Of a stretch of 64,000 nt of DNA, positions 1-8,421 are shown piece by piece (positions within the stretch are counted from its first letter, which is position 1; each line of letters begins with the position of its first letter). The position numbers and the translations under genes were made by a program. A model generated the notes under the pieces. That model had not been told where the DNA came from and made no database searches. It saw only the letters and a list, made by a program, of their open reading frames with translations. The DNA is from Salipiger mangrovisoli. GTDB lineage: Bacteria > Pseudomonadota > Alphaproteobacteria > Rhodobacterales > Rhodobacteraceae. Location: positions 124,001 through 188,000 of the forward strand of contig NZ_JADFFK010000012.1 of the NCBI RefSeq assembly GCF_015223355.1. Reading direction: 5' to 3'.

Positions 1-990
1 GTGGATCGGTCAGCCGAAGCAGCCGCCAGAAAGATTGATACGTTTCGCCCCAAGGGAAAACGGCGGGCAAAACGAAGACGCGACCGGAAAACGGGATGCG
101 CCAGATTTTTCAGGATGATTCAGGATGCGGCAGGGCAATCCAGGGGCCGCTTTACTGGTCCAAAATAATCCGAATGAAAGAAAACAAAGAAAATCGTACA
201 AAACTGGACGCAGAGAGAGAGAACATCCTCGCTGCTCAAAATATGAGCCTCATGCGTACTAAATTGTTAACACGGTCTCAGCATCTGGCAACATTTTTTT
301 CGCAGGCCTCGGACAAGGCCAAAACAGCAACAAGAAGCGCGGTATCTGACCACCCTTTCCCTTCTGCGTTACTATCCGGCCGCTTGCTGAAGATACCGCC
401 TGTTTTCAGTGGGATAAAACCATAATTTCCACACGGTGACCGCCCTGGAAAGCGCTTCTGTACCGTTCTCGGAACAGCGCCAACCTGCAATATGCGCTTT
501 CGCAGCATTCTATTTTGCACGCGCAGAAAGAACCTAGGAATCGTCGCAAAGTCCACATGAACCAGAACCCCCTTGGGGAGAGTTACAGAGACCTATACAA
601 TTTAACCGAGCATTAATCAGGCAGCAATTGCGAGACGCAGGCACCCTGCATCCCGCCCGCCCCTCCGCGCCTCAGAGGTTGATTTCCCGCATTGCCGTCG
701 GACATCTGCCGTCGTCCCGGTATTTCCCGTCAGGTCCTCCCCGAGGCGAATACAGGGGCGGGGCGTCTAATCCGGATGGGCAGGCGAATTTGTCATAACA
801 GCTACGTCGCATCTACCCAGGCGATGGGCTGGCTCGCAAAGTTGGCGACGTCGAAACCTCACCGGAGCGCGACCGCGGCTATGCGACCGGAGACCCGACT
901 CCCTCGAAGGCGTCGGCCACGGACTCCCACGGCGACACCGCGTGCAGAGATCATGCCGTGAGGATTGCGCGTCTGAATGCTGGATCGAAC
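1..990. other. Region without a recognisable gene
   Basis: I see no convincing gene here. The first 620 bases or so are visibly richer in A+T than the rest of the window. The short open frames on both strands show no familiar domain and no good ribosome binding site. From about 620 the base composition returns to high GC, and the sequence reads like intergenic or decayed coding DNA leading up to the tRNA 3' end at 991. No copy of the tRNA 3' end, which could mark an attachment site, was found in this stretch. Confidence 0.5.
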
Positions 991-1066
991 TGGTGCCCCC
1001 ACACGGACTCGAACCGCGGACCTACTGATTACAAATCAGTTGCTCTACCAGCTGAGCTATAGGGGC
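991..1066 (-). tRNA. tRNA-Thr (anticodon TGT)
   Basis: On the minus strand the sequence folds as a complete cloverleaf of 76 bases with CCA encoded. The acceptor stem starts GCCCCTA and pairs with TGGGGGC. The D arm contains AGCTGGTA. The anticodon stem ACTGA/TCAGT encloses the loop TTTGTAA, giving anticodon TGT for Thr ACA codons. The T loop is TTCGAGT. The gene sits 49 bases downstream of the permease gene on the same strand, so it could be co-transcribed with it or have its own short promoter. Confidence 0.97.
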
Positions 1067-1115
1067 ACCTTGAGCAGAGGGATATGCCAGCTTCCCCCCC
1101 GAGCGCAAGACCGAT

Positions 1116-2783
1116 TCAGCGATTTGCCCGCGCCAAAAGCGCCACCGCCAGAAGCCCCACCCCGATCACCAGAACCGCCGCCGGGGCGGCGCCTCCGAGG
1201 TTCTCCAGTGAGGCCTGATCGTGGACCCGCGTCGCCAGCGTCTCGTAGTTGAACGGCCGCAGCAGCAAGGTCGCTGGAAGCTCCTTCACGCAGTCCACGA
1301 AGACCAGCAGCAATGCCGAGGCGACCGAGCCGCGCATCAGCGGGTAGTAGATCTCGCGCAAGGTCTGCCCCTGCGTTCTGCCAAGCGAGCGCGCGGCGCG
1401 CGCCAGGTTGGGCGAGATCCGCCCCATCGCCGCATCCGCCGCACCCTGCGCGATGGCGAAGAAGCGTACGAAATAGGACAGCACCAACGCAAAGGACGAG
1501 CCGGTGAGCACCAGTCCGATGTCGATACCGGAGGCGGCCTCGATCGCGTCCGCCAGCATATGGTCCACCGCAGCCAAAGGAATCAGGATGCCCACCCCGA
1601 GCACCGCGCCGGGTGCGGCGTAGCCGATGGTCGAGACCGGCAGCAGCAGCCGTGGCAGCTGCCGCCCCGAGAGGCGCACGCCATAGACGAGGAAGATGCC
1701 GCCCAGCACCGTCAGCACCGCCGCGATTCCGCCGACGGTCAGCGTGTGCACGCCCGCGCGCCAGAGCCGGGGGTCGGCCCAGGCCCCCGCGTTGTCGATC
1801 GCATGGCCGAGGATCACCCAGGCAGGCAGCAGGAAGCCCATGCCGAAAGGGAGGGCGCAGGCCAGCGCCGCGCCCCAACCGGCGGCGCCGCCAAGAGGGG
1901 TCCGTGGCACCGGCCGGTGCCGCGAGGAGAGGTTGAAAAAGCGCATCCTGCGGCGCGAGCCCTTCTCGAGCAACACCAGGACGATGACCAGCGCCAGCAC
2001 CGTGCCGGCGATCTGCGCCGCGCCGCCGGCGTTGTTGCTCTGCAGCCAGACGCTGAAGATGCCGGTGGTCAGCGTCTGCACCGAGAAATAATCCACCGTG
2101 CCGAAATCGTTCACCGCCTCCATCATCGCGATGGCCATGCCCGCGGCAATCGCGGGCCGCGCCAGCGGCAGGCCGACGCGCCAGAACCGGGCCAGCGCAC
2201 CCTGCCCCAGCGAGCGCGCCACCTCGTCGGCGCTGCCCGGCTGCTCGCGGAAAGCGTTGCGCGCCAGCAGGTAGACGTAAGGATAAAGCGCGGCCGAGAG
2301 CACGATGATCGCGGCACCCATGGAGCGGATCTCGGGGAACCAGTAGTCGCGCGAGGTCTGCCAGCCGAAGAGCTCGCGCAGCCCGGTCTGCACCGGCCCG
2401 GCGTATTCGAGGAAATCGACCAGTGCATAGGCCCCGACATAGGCCGGGATCGCTAGCGGCAGCAGCAGCAGCCACTCCAGCCAGCGCCGCCCGGGAAATT
2501 CGTAGCGCGCCACCAGCCAGGCCGCCCCCGAGCCCGCCGCGCCCGCCAGCAGCCCGACCCCCGCCATCAGCTTGATCGTGTTCCCGAAATACCGCGGCAG
2601 CGTGGTCGACAGCAGATGCGGCCAGATGTTCTCGGAGGGAAACAGCGCGATCCAGAGGACGGCGAGAATGGGGGCGATCACCACCGCGGCGATCACCACC
2701 GCCCCCAGCGACCAGGGATTCGGCAGCAGTCGCGCCAGGCGCAGATAGGCGCGATGCGGGGCGCTGTTGTCGGCAAGGCTCAT
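1116..2783 (-). CDS. Fe3+-type ABC transporter permease (FbpB/AfuB-like)
   Basis: This 555-residue inner-membrane protein has about twelve hydrophobic segments in two homologous halves, the double-length layout of FbpB/AfuB permeases that import ferric iron and similar solutes. The EAA-type cytoplasmic loop that contacts the ATPase is visible near residues 183-215 (ADEVARSLGQGALARFWRVG), and a second copy lies near residues 435-465. Start ATG at 2783 is preceded by a moderate purine stretch. No binding protein or ATPase gene is adjacent, so the partners must be elsewhere. The substrate is inferred from family resemblance only; thiamine or putrescine-like substrates cannot be excluded. Confidence 0.88.
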   Translation of the reverse strand: MSLADNSAPHRAYLRLARLLPNPWSLGAVVIAAVVIAPILAVLWIALFPSENIWPHLLSTTLPRYFGNTIKLMAGVGLLAGAAGSGAAWLVARYEFPGRRWLEWLLLLPLAIPAYVGAYALVDFLEYAGPVQTGLRELFGWQTSRDYWFPEIRSMGAAIIVLSAALYPYVYLLARNAFREQPGSADEVARSLGQGALARFWRVGLPLARPAIAAGMAIAMMEAVNDFGTVDYFSVQTLTTGIFSVWLQSNNAGGAAQIAGTVLALVIVLVLLEKGSRRRMRFFNLSSRHRPVPRTPLGGAAGWGAALACALPFGMGFLLPAWVILGHAIDNAGAWADPRLWRAGVHTLTVGGIAAVLTVLGGIFLVYGVRLSGRQLPRLLLPVSTIGYAAPGAVLGVGILIPLAAVDHMLADAIEAASGIDIGLVLTGSSFALVLSYFVRFFAIAQGAADAAMGRISPNLARAARSLGRTQGQTLREIYYPLMRGSVASALLLVFVDCVKELPATLLLRPFNYETLATRVHDQASLENLGGAAPAAVLVIGVGLLAVALLARANR

Positions 2784-2878
2784 GACGGCTCCTTCGTGTC
2801 CCCGGCTGCGCTGCGCGCGGTTTTCCTCGGCTGCGATCCGCTTATAGTGCCTGCCGTTGGTAATCGAAAGTGCAGGTC

Positions 2879-3760
2879 ATGCAGGTCATTCTCCACATCG
2901 GCGCGCAGTGCACGGACGAGGACCGCCTGCTCAAGGGACTGCTGCGCAACGCCGGCGAGTTCCTCCAGGAGGGGATCGCCGTTCCCGGCCCGTCGCGCTA
3001 CCGGATGCTTCTGTCGGAAGCGATCAGCTCGCTCGGCGCGGCAGTTCCCGCGCCCGAGGCGCGCGAGGTCCTGCTGGATGCGATCCTCAGCGAAGACCCG
3101 GACAAGGTGGAGCGGCTGGTCCTCAGCCACGAGGGGCTGTTCTCGGTCCCGAAGCTGGCCCTGGATGGCGGCATGCTCTACCGCAGGGCCGAGCGCCGAC
3201 TGCAGGCGCTGGCGCGGCTGTTCGAGGGCGACGAGCTGCAGATTTTCATCGGCCTGCGCGATTTTGCCACCTGGCTGCCGGCGATGTTGCGCGCCACCCC
3301 ACATCAGGATCTGCACAGCTTCCTCTGCGGCGCCGACCCGATGCGGCTGCGCTGGTCCGACCTCGTGCTGCGCCTGCGCTCTGCGCTGCCCGGCGTGCCG
3401 ATCACCCTGTGGTGCAACGAGGACACGCCGCTGCTCTGGGGCCAGATCCTGCGCGAGGCCGCGGGGATCGATCCGGAACGCAAGATCACCGGCAGCTTCG
3501 ACATCTTCTCCGAGATCGTCAGCCCCGAGGCGATGCAGCGCTTCCGGGGCTTCCTGCGCGAGAACCCCACCGTGAGCGAGGCGCAGAAGCGCCGCGTGAT
3601 GGTCGCCTTCATGGAGAAATACGCGCTGCCCGGTGCAATGGAGGAAGAGCTCGACATGCCGGGCTGGGACGCGGCCTACGTCGATATGCTGACCGGGCTC
3701 TACGACGAGGATGTCTGGCAGATGGCGCAGCTTGACGGCGTGCGCGTACTCGCTCCCTGA
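2879..3760 (+). CDS. Conserved hypothetical protein, function unknown
   Basis: A soluble protein of 293 residues beginning MQVILHIGAQCTDEDRLL. The opening beta-strand plus HIGAQ resembles the start of sulfotransferase-like or P-loop proteins ('HIGxxKTGT'), but the P-loop residues are absent, so I do not assign a function. There is no signal peptide or membrane segment. A GTG codon at 2870 in the same frame is an alternative start; I prefer the ATG because the second strand then begins at the N terminus. It is divergent from the permease gene, with about 95 bases between them. A hairpin spans the stop codon (arms 3749-3755 and 3759-3765), followed by the 3' repeat element. Confidence 0.7.
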   Translation: MQVILHIGAQCTDEDRLLKGLLRNAGEFLQEGIAVPGPSRYRMLLSEAISSLGAAVPAPEAREVLLDAILSEDPDKVERLVLSHEGLFSVPKLALDGGMLYRRAERRLQALARLFEGDELQIFIGLRDFATWLPAMLRATPHQDLHSFLCGADPMRLRWSDLVLRLRSALPGVPITLWCNEDTPLLWGQILREAAGIDPERKITGSFDIFSEIVSPEAMQRFRGFLRENPTVSEAQKRRVMVAFMEKYALPGAMEEELDMPGWDAAYVDMLTGLYDEDVWQMAQLDGVRVLAP

Positions 3761-3780
3761 GCGAGCAGGAGGCAGTCGGA

Positions 3781-3840
3781 GCTCCGCCCCCGCCGCGCGT
3801 CGCGCGGCTCCCCCGGGATAGTTTTGCCTAGAAGAAAGGG
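3781..3840 (+). repeat. 3'-end repeat element, copy 1
   Basis: A GC-rich block with two short inverted repeats is followed by the tail CCCCCGGGATAGTTTTGCC and then TAGAAGAAAG. The same tail recurs near 18450, 53430 and 58835, and a divergent form occurs near 18530. This copy lies just 3' of the gene ending at 3760 and has the same orientation. It has the shape of a transcription terminator or 3'-UTR element. The convergent GapR-family gene ends at 3937. Confidence 0.8.
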
Positions 3841-3936
3841 CGCATCCGCGCCCTCTGCCCCCGCGTCCGCACATCTGCGGCGGCGCAAACCGGGGCCGTG
3901 GCCCCGGTCCGTCGGCCCTGCGCCTGCGCGCGGGGC

Positions 3937-4194
3937 TCACTCCATGCCGAGCGCGGCCTTGTACATCTCGAGCACCGCCTCTTCCTCGGCGATGTCATCC
4001 TTGTCGCGCTTGCGCAGGGCGATGACCTTGCGCATCACCTTGGTGTCGTAGCCGCGGCCTTTTGCCTCGGCCATGACTTCCTTCTGCTGGTCGGCGATCT
4101 CTTTCTTCTCGATCTCGAGCCGTTCGAACCGCTCGATGAACTGTTTCAGCTCGCCCGCCGCGACGCCATAGGCGCCGGAATCATTGTCCTGCAT
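3937..4194 (-). CDS. GapR-family DNA-binding protein (DUF2312)
   Basis: An 85-residue, highly charged, helical protein. The core (LKQFIERFERLEIEKKEIAD, then KGRGYD and MRKVIALRKRDKDD) matches the DUF2312/UPF0335 family. The characterised member is Caulobacter GapR, a nucleoid-associated protein that clamps overtwisted DNA ahead of replication forks and RNA polymerase and stimulates topoisomerases. Length is normal for the family. A purine-rich Shine-Dalgarno (AGGAGA) precedes the ATG. Family assignment is firm; the role is inherited from Caulobacter. Confidence 0.93.
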   Translation of the reverse strand: MQDNDSGAYGVAAGELKQFIERFERLEIEKKEIADQQKEVMAEAKGRGYDTKVMRKVIALRKRDKDDIAEEEAVLEMYKAALGME

Positions 4195-4374
4195 CTCGTC
4201 ATCTCCTGCCAGATTTTCTGCCGGTATCGCCGGTTTGACTACCCCTCGGCGGCGCGCCCATCAAGGGCCGATCCGGTGCCGGAGACGGTTGCCGCCGAGG
4301 GTTGCAGGGCGGCGGGCGATGCAGTACCCGCCCCGAGAGCGCCGACGGGCGGCGCGCAGAGAGGATAATGCGGC

Positions 4375-4590
4375 ATGGAATGGCTGATCTGGCTGGGCGC
4401 GGCGGTTTCGCTCGCGGGGCTTCTGGGGCTTTTCGGATGCATCATCAAGGTCTGGAGCGCCAAGCGCGCCGGGCTCGACGATGCCGGGCTGCGCGAGGTG
4501 ATGCGCAAGATCGTGCCGCTGAACATGGCGACGCTGCTGCTGTCGGTCTTCGGGCTGGCCATGGTGCTGGTCGGCATCCTGCTCGGCTGA
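4375..4590 (+). CDS. Small two-helix membrane protein
   Basis: A 71-residue protein with hydrophobic segments at about residues 3-26 and 49-70, separated by a short polar, basic loop (KVWSAKRAGLDDAGLREVMR). It looks like a conserved small inner-membrane protein of Rhodobacterales; I know of no function. A GAGAGGA ribosome-binding stretch lies upstream. It ends 22 bases before the convergent FadJ-like gene. Confidence 0.75.
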   Translation: MEWLIWLGAAVSLAGLLGLFGCIIKVWSAKRAGLDDAGLREVMRKIVPLNMATLLLSVFGLAMVLVGILLG

Positions 4591-4612
4591 GCGCCGCAGT
4601 TCAGCTCTCTGG

Positions 4613-6607
4613 TCAGATCTCGGGCCAGAGGTCGGGCCAGCGGTCGGCACGGCGCGTGACCAGATCGTCCCAGAGCGGGTGCGGTGTCCAGAAGGCGCGG
4701 TCGGGATGTGCGACCCGCGCGAGCGCCCCGCGCAAATCCCGCGCGCCCATTTGCAGCGCGACATGCATCGGCCCGCCGCGCCAGCGCGGCAGCTCCAGAA
4801 CTTGCAGCGCCACAAGATCGAGGTCGGAGGCGCGGCGCAGCATGCCCGCGCCAAGCATCCGCGCGCCTTCGTTTGCCATGGCGCCGATCAGCAGGCGGCG
4901 CAGCTCGGCAGCGGGCAGCGGCGGCGCCGCCTCGCGGCGGGCGGCGAGCAGCGCGCCAACCTCGTCGGAGGGCTGCGGGGCCCCGTCCTCGGGCCAATCG
5001 TAGAAACCGCCTCCGGCCCCGCGGCCCTTGCGCCCGAGACGCGCCAGCTCGCTTGCCCAGTTCACCGCGCCCTCGGCGCGGATTTGCGCGTCGAGACGTG
5101 TTAGGCCCATCTGGTCTCGGCGCAGGAAGGGTCCGCGCCGCCAGCCCCAGTCGTGGCAGGCCGCGTCGATGTCATAGGGGGTCTGACCCAGATCGACGAG
5201 CGCATCGGCAGCACGGCAGCAGGCGTCGAAGAGACGTCCTCCGAGGCTCTCGCCGCCCGAGCGCACGCGCACCGCGAGGCAGCCCATCCGCAGCGCCAGC
5301 GCCTCTGCCTCGGCCAGCTGCTCGGCGCGCGCTTCGGGGCCGGCGATCACTTCGACCAGCTTCGCGGCAGCCGGAGCCGGGGCAAAGCGCAGGCCCACTT
5401 CCTCGACACGGCCCGGATAGGCCACGAGGCGGCTGACCCCGGCGGGGGCAGCAACGTCACGCTGTCCGGGACCCGCAAGCAGGATCAGCTCTGCGCGGCC
5501 GGCCATCTCGGAGGGGCTCCCGACGCGCAGGCGCGACAGGCGCTGCTCGGCCTCTTCCTCGCTCAGCGTGCCGCGGCTCTGCGCCTCCTCGAGCCGGTCG
5601 CGCAGGGCAATCACCCCGGCGTGAAGTGCCTCGGTTGACTCGCAGCCCCAGGCCACGCCGGACGCGACCGGCAGCAGCGCCAGCAGCAGCGGCACCGCGA
5701 GCGGCCCCTCGCCCAGCACGGCGATGCGGCGCGGGCCGGGCCGCGCAGGCGCCATCGCGGCAGCGGCGGCGCGTTCTGCCGCGGCCATCGCGCGCAGCGC
5801 CTTCCCTGCCTCGGACTCGCGACAGGTCTCGTAGGCATCCCCCTCGAACTCGAGTCCCCCGGCGAAGGGCAGCAGCTGCGCCGCCTCGACCGCGGCGACA
5901 ATCTCGCGCAGGGCGGGATTGGGGGTGGCCGCGACCGCGGCGCGGCGCGTTGCAACCGCCTGCTGGTAGCCGATCGGATCGGCGAAGCCGTCGCGGCGCT
6001 GCGCGGCCGGGCGCGGCCCGAGCGCCTCGGCACGCAATTCAGCACAGAAGGCGCGTGCCTCCTCTTCCAGCGGCCCGGTGGCAAGGTGGTCGATCAGCCC
6101 CGCCGGGGCGGCTTCGAGCGGGATTGCCCGGCCCGACAGCATCAACTCGAGCGCGGGCGCGGCGCCAATCAGACGCGGCAGGCGCTGCGTCCCGCCGGCG
6201 GCAGGGGTCAGGCCGAGGATCACGTTGGGCAGGCCAAAGCGCGTGCCCGGCGCGGCCAGCCGATAATGCGCCGCCAGCGCCAGCTCGGCACCGGTGCCCA
6301 GCGCGCGGCCCTGCAGCGCGGCGATCACCGGCTTGGCGCAGTTCTCGACCCGGCGGCAGAGCGTTGCGGGATCCGGCGCGGCATGGGGCGCCTCGAGTTC
6401 GGCGGGGTCATCGCCCTCGGAAAAGCAGGCACCTGCCCCCATCAGCACGATGCAGGCGACCGAGGCATCGGCCTCGGCGCGGCCCAGCGCGGACAGGAGC
6501 TCGCGGCGCAAGGATGCGGTCAGCCGGTTCGCGGCATCGCCGGCCATGACCAGCCAAGCGATCCCCTCACCCATGCGCACCTCAACCGCGCCCGCCGTCT
6601 GCGCCAT
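4613..6607 (-). CDS. FadJ/FadB-like enoyl-CoA hydratase/3-hydroxyacyl-CoA dehydrogenase, probably catalytically degenerate
   Basis: A 664-residue cytoplasmic protein with the FadJ order: crotonase domain (about 5-190), linker, NAD-binding 3-hydroxyacyl-CoA dehydrogenase domain (about 294-445) and C-terminal dehydrogenase domain (about 450-660). The beta-oxidation family hydrates enoyl-CoA and oxidises the 3-hydroxyacyl-CoA. Several key positions are changed. In the crotonase half the first catalytic Glu is kept (E108), but the second is Asn (N128 in GLPNV, normally GLPE). In the dehydrogenase half the dinucleotide motif reads GEGPLA instead of GxGxxG, the catalytic His of HFF is Arg407, and the Asn of the NR motif is Gly457; only Glu419 (LVEVI) remains. 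It may have a binding or scaffold role or use an unusual substrate. No thiolase gene is adjacent. Confidence 0.85.
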   Translation of the reverse strand: MAQTAGAVEVRMGEGIAWLVMAGDAANRLTASLRRELLSALGRAEADASVACIVLMGAGACFSEGDDPAELEAPHAAPDPATLCRRVENCAKPVIAALQGRALGTGAELALAAHYRLAAPGTRFGLPNVILGLTPAAGGTQRLPRLIGAAPALELMLSGRAIPLEAAPAGLIDHLATGPLEEEARAFCAELRAEALGPRPAAQRRDGFADPIGYQQAVATRRAAVAATPNPALREIVAAVEAAQLLPFAGGLEFEGDAYETCRESEAGKALRAMAAAERAAAAAMAPARPGPRRIAVLGEGPLAVPLLLALLPVASGVAWGCESTEALHAGVIALRDRLEEAQSRGTLSEEEAEQRLSRLRVGSPSEMAGRAELILLAGPGQRDVAAPAGVSRLVAYPGRVEEVGLRFAPAPAAAKLVEVIAGPEARAEQLAEAEALALRMGCLAVRVRSGGESLGGRLFDACCRAADALVDLGQTPYDIDAACHDWGWRRGPFLRRDQMGLTRLDAQIRAEGAVNWASELARLGRKGRGAGGGFYDWPEDGAPQPSDEVGALLAARREAAPPLPAAELRRLLIGAMANEGARMLGAGMLRRASDLDLVALQVLELPRWRGGPMHVALQMGARDLRGALARVAHPDRAFWTPHPLWDDLVTRRADRWPDLWPEI

Positions 6608-6796
6608 CTGCCTGCCCTTCCCTTCGCCCGCGGGCGCAAGCCTGTGCCGCGCGGCCCGTCATGATTTCCATGCCTCATCGGCATCCGCGCGAGCTAGAGC
6701 GTTCCGAAAGGCACGGCAAGACGAGATTTCGCCGCGCCGCCCCAGCGGACCGCGCGGCGGTCAGGTGTACAGGTCCTGCAGGCAGCGCGCTGCCTC

Positions 6797-7009
6797 TCAG
6801 ATCGGCATATTGTCGAAACGGGCTTCGAGCTCGGCATCGACCTCGCAGCGCAGGCGATCGCGCACATGCGCGGGCAAGGCGACGCCGCGCACCCGCGCCT
6901 CGACCGCCAGCCGTTCCAGTTCGGCCACGAGCGCCGCGTGTTCCGCGCCGCGCGCATCGGCGAGCGCGCGTTCAACCGTATCCATCCGCCGCTTCAATCT
7001 GTCGTCCAT
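6797..7009 (-). CDS. Small coiled-coil hypothetical protein
   Basis: A 70-residue protein beginning MDDRLKRRMDTVERAL, alpha-helical and charged, with heptad-like spacing over residues 1-40. The ATG at 7009 has a strong ribosome binding site (GGAGGAGACAGAC), which decides the start against longer in-frame extensions. Function unknown. A 14-bp perfect palindrome follows the stop at 6781-6794. Confidence 0.72.
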   Translation of the reverse strand: MDDRLKRRMDTVERALADARGAEHAALVAELERLAVEARVRGVALPAHVRDRLRCEVDAELEARFDNMPI

Positions 7010-7435
7010 GGTCTGTCTCCTCCATGTCGGTGTGCCAGGGCGAAGCTGCGCTCGCGCCGACACTGGCGCGACGCCCGATGCGGGCCGCACGCGCCGTCCA
7101 GAAATGCCTTGACGTGTTCTGCGCAACCCCAAGCGGACCTGCACAGTCCTTCCGACGCGCCGCAATTCGGCTGCAGCCAATTGGGCCCTGAGCCTTGTGG
7201 ACCCCTGGGCCTTTTGAGCCCCTGAGCCTTTCGTTGCCCTCCCCCGTCGGCGCGATCCCGGCCCCTTCTCTAACTGCCGTATCGAACAGCCTGATCCCGC
7301 CTTGGGTACTAGGGTCCGGCTGATGTGAATCATGCACCAACCCGGCGATGATGACCATGATATGGGTCAATCGCAACGAATCCTTGAACACACATTCAGT
7401 TTTGTCTATATGATAGTCAAACGGAGGATCGTCCC
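7010..7435. other. Intergenic control region between the 70-aa gene and the sulfide operon
   Basis: These 426 bases hold no convincing gene. The right end carries the promoter and operator of the operon starting at 7436. A second upstream segment (7010-7250) is the leader/promoter area of the divergent minus-strand small gene. Confidence 0.5.
7384..7420 (+). promoter_or_regulatory. Sigma70-like promoter with overlapping palindromic operator
   Basis: TTGAAC at 7384-7389, a 17-bp gap, then TATATG at 7407-7412 forms a good promoter. A 19-bp imperfect palindrome, TTGTCTATATGATAGTCAA (7402-7420), covers the -10 box; arms TTGxCTAT and ATAGxCAA match exactly. This geometry suggests a repressor. In related operons an ArsR-type sulfide sensor (BigR/SqrR class) does this, but no such gene is in the window. 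Confidence 0.6.
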
Positions 7436-8302
7436 ATGATCACACCTGAAGTCACCGCCTTCTTCGACGAGGCCACCAACACCATCTCCTACGTCGTCCG
7501 CGACCCCTCGGGCAGTGCCTGCGCGATCGTCGACAGCGTGCTCGACTTCGACTACGCCTCGGGCCGCACCGACACCCGCTCGGCCGACGCCATCATCTCC
7601 TACGTCAGGGAGCACGACCTGAAGGTCGAATGGCTGCTGGAAAGCCACGTGCACGCCGACCACCTTTCGGCGGCGCCCTACATCCAGCGCGAGCTTGGCG
7701 GCAAGATCGGCATCGGCGAGCGCATCACCGTGGTGCAGGACACCTTCGGCAAGGTGTTCAACGAGGGCACCGAGTTCCAGCGCGACGGCTCGCAGTTCGA
7801 CCAGCTCTTCAAGGAGGGCGACGCCTTCCACATCGGCCAGCTGCGCGGCGACGTGCTGCACACGCCGGGCCACACGCCGGCCTGTCTGACCTACGTGATC
7901 GGCGATGCCGCCTTCGTCGGCGACACGCTGTTCATGCCCGACTTCGGCACCGCCCGCTGCGACTTCCCTGGCGGCTCCTCCGAGACGCTCTACGCCTCGA
8001 TCCAGAAGATCCTGGCGCTGCCGGACGAGACCCGCATCTTCGTGGGCCACGACTACAAGGCACCGGGCCGCGACGACTACGCCTGGGAAACCACCGTGGG
8101 CGAACAGAAGGCGCTCAACATCCACGTCGGGACCGGCAAGTCGGCCGAGGAGTTCATCAAGATGCGCGACGCGCGCGACGCGACCCTCGCCATGCCGAAA
8201 CTGATCATCCCGTCGCTGCAGGTGAACATGCGCGCCGGCCAGATGCCGCCCGCCGACGAGAAGGGCGACGTTTTCCTGAAGGTGCCGGTCAACAAGCTCT
8301 GA
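7436..8302 (+). CDS. MBL-fold persulfide dioxygenase-like hydrolase (Blh/ETHE1 type)
   Basis: A 288-residue cytoplasmic metallo-beta-lactamase-fold enzyme. The metal motif HVHADH is at residues 71-76, the next ligand lies in HTPGHTP, and GDTLF and GHDY motifs follow in family order. ETHE1/Blh relatives oxidise glutathione persulfide to sulfite with a single iron, and length and motifs fit the bacterial Blh/PDO branch. GGAGGA lies seven bases before the ATG. It is the first gene of an operon with two YeeE/YedE proteins and a DUF442 protein, the usual sulfide-detoxification set. Confidence 0.88.
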   Translation: MITPEVTAFFDEATNTISYVVRDPSGSACAIVDSVLDFDYASGRTDTRSADAIISYVREHDLKVEWLLESHVHADHLSAAPYIQRELGGKIGIGERITVVQDTFGKVFNEGTEFQRDGSQFDQLFKEGDAFHIGQLRGDVLHTPGHTPACLTYVIGDAAFVGDTLFMPDFGTARCDFPGGSSETLYASIQKILALPDETRIFVGHDYKAPGRDDYAWETTVGEQKALNIHVGTGKSAEEFIKMRDARDATLAMPKLIIPSLQVNMRAGQMPPADEKGDVFLKVPVNKL

Positions 8303-8374
8303 CCGCTCAGGACCACCGCTCACGCACAGCTGTGCGTTCCGTTTCCGGGCGGAGCGCACCCCTCCCATTCTGAA

Positions 8375-8399
8375 CGGCCGCCGCGCTTTCGGGCGGCCG
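8375..8399 (+). other. Intercistronic stem-loop
   Basis: Arms CGGCCGCC (8375-8382) and GGCGGCCG (8392-8399) form a perfect 8-bp stem with a 9-base loop between the MBL gene and the first YeeE gene. It has no U-tract. It could stabilise upstream mRNA or attenuate read-through. It ends two bases before an unfavourable ATG at 8401. Confidence 0.55.
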
Positions 8400-8421
8400 C
8401 ATGACACTAGGAAACGCGCAA

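Noticed and set aside
96-425. A 109-codon plus-strand frame in the left end region
   Set aside because: It has no ribosome binding site, no family resemblance, and overlaps an equally open minus-strand frame; low-GC intergenic DNA is more likely.
6781-6794. A 14-bp perfect palindrome after the 70-aa gene considered as a terminator
   Set aside because: With no loop the usable stem would be about five base pairs and there is no T-run.
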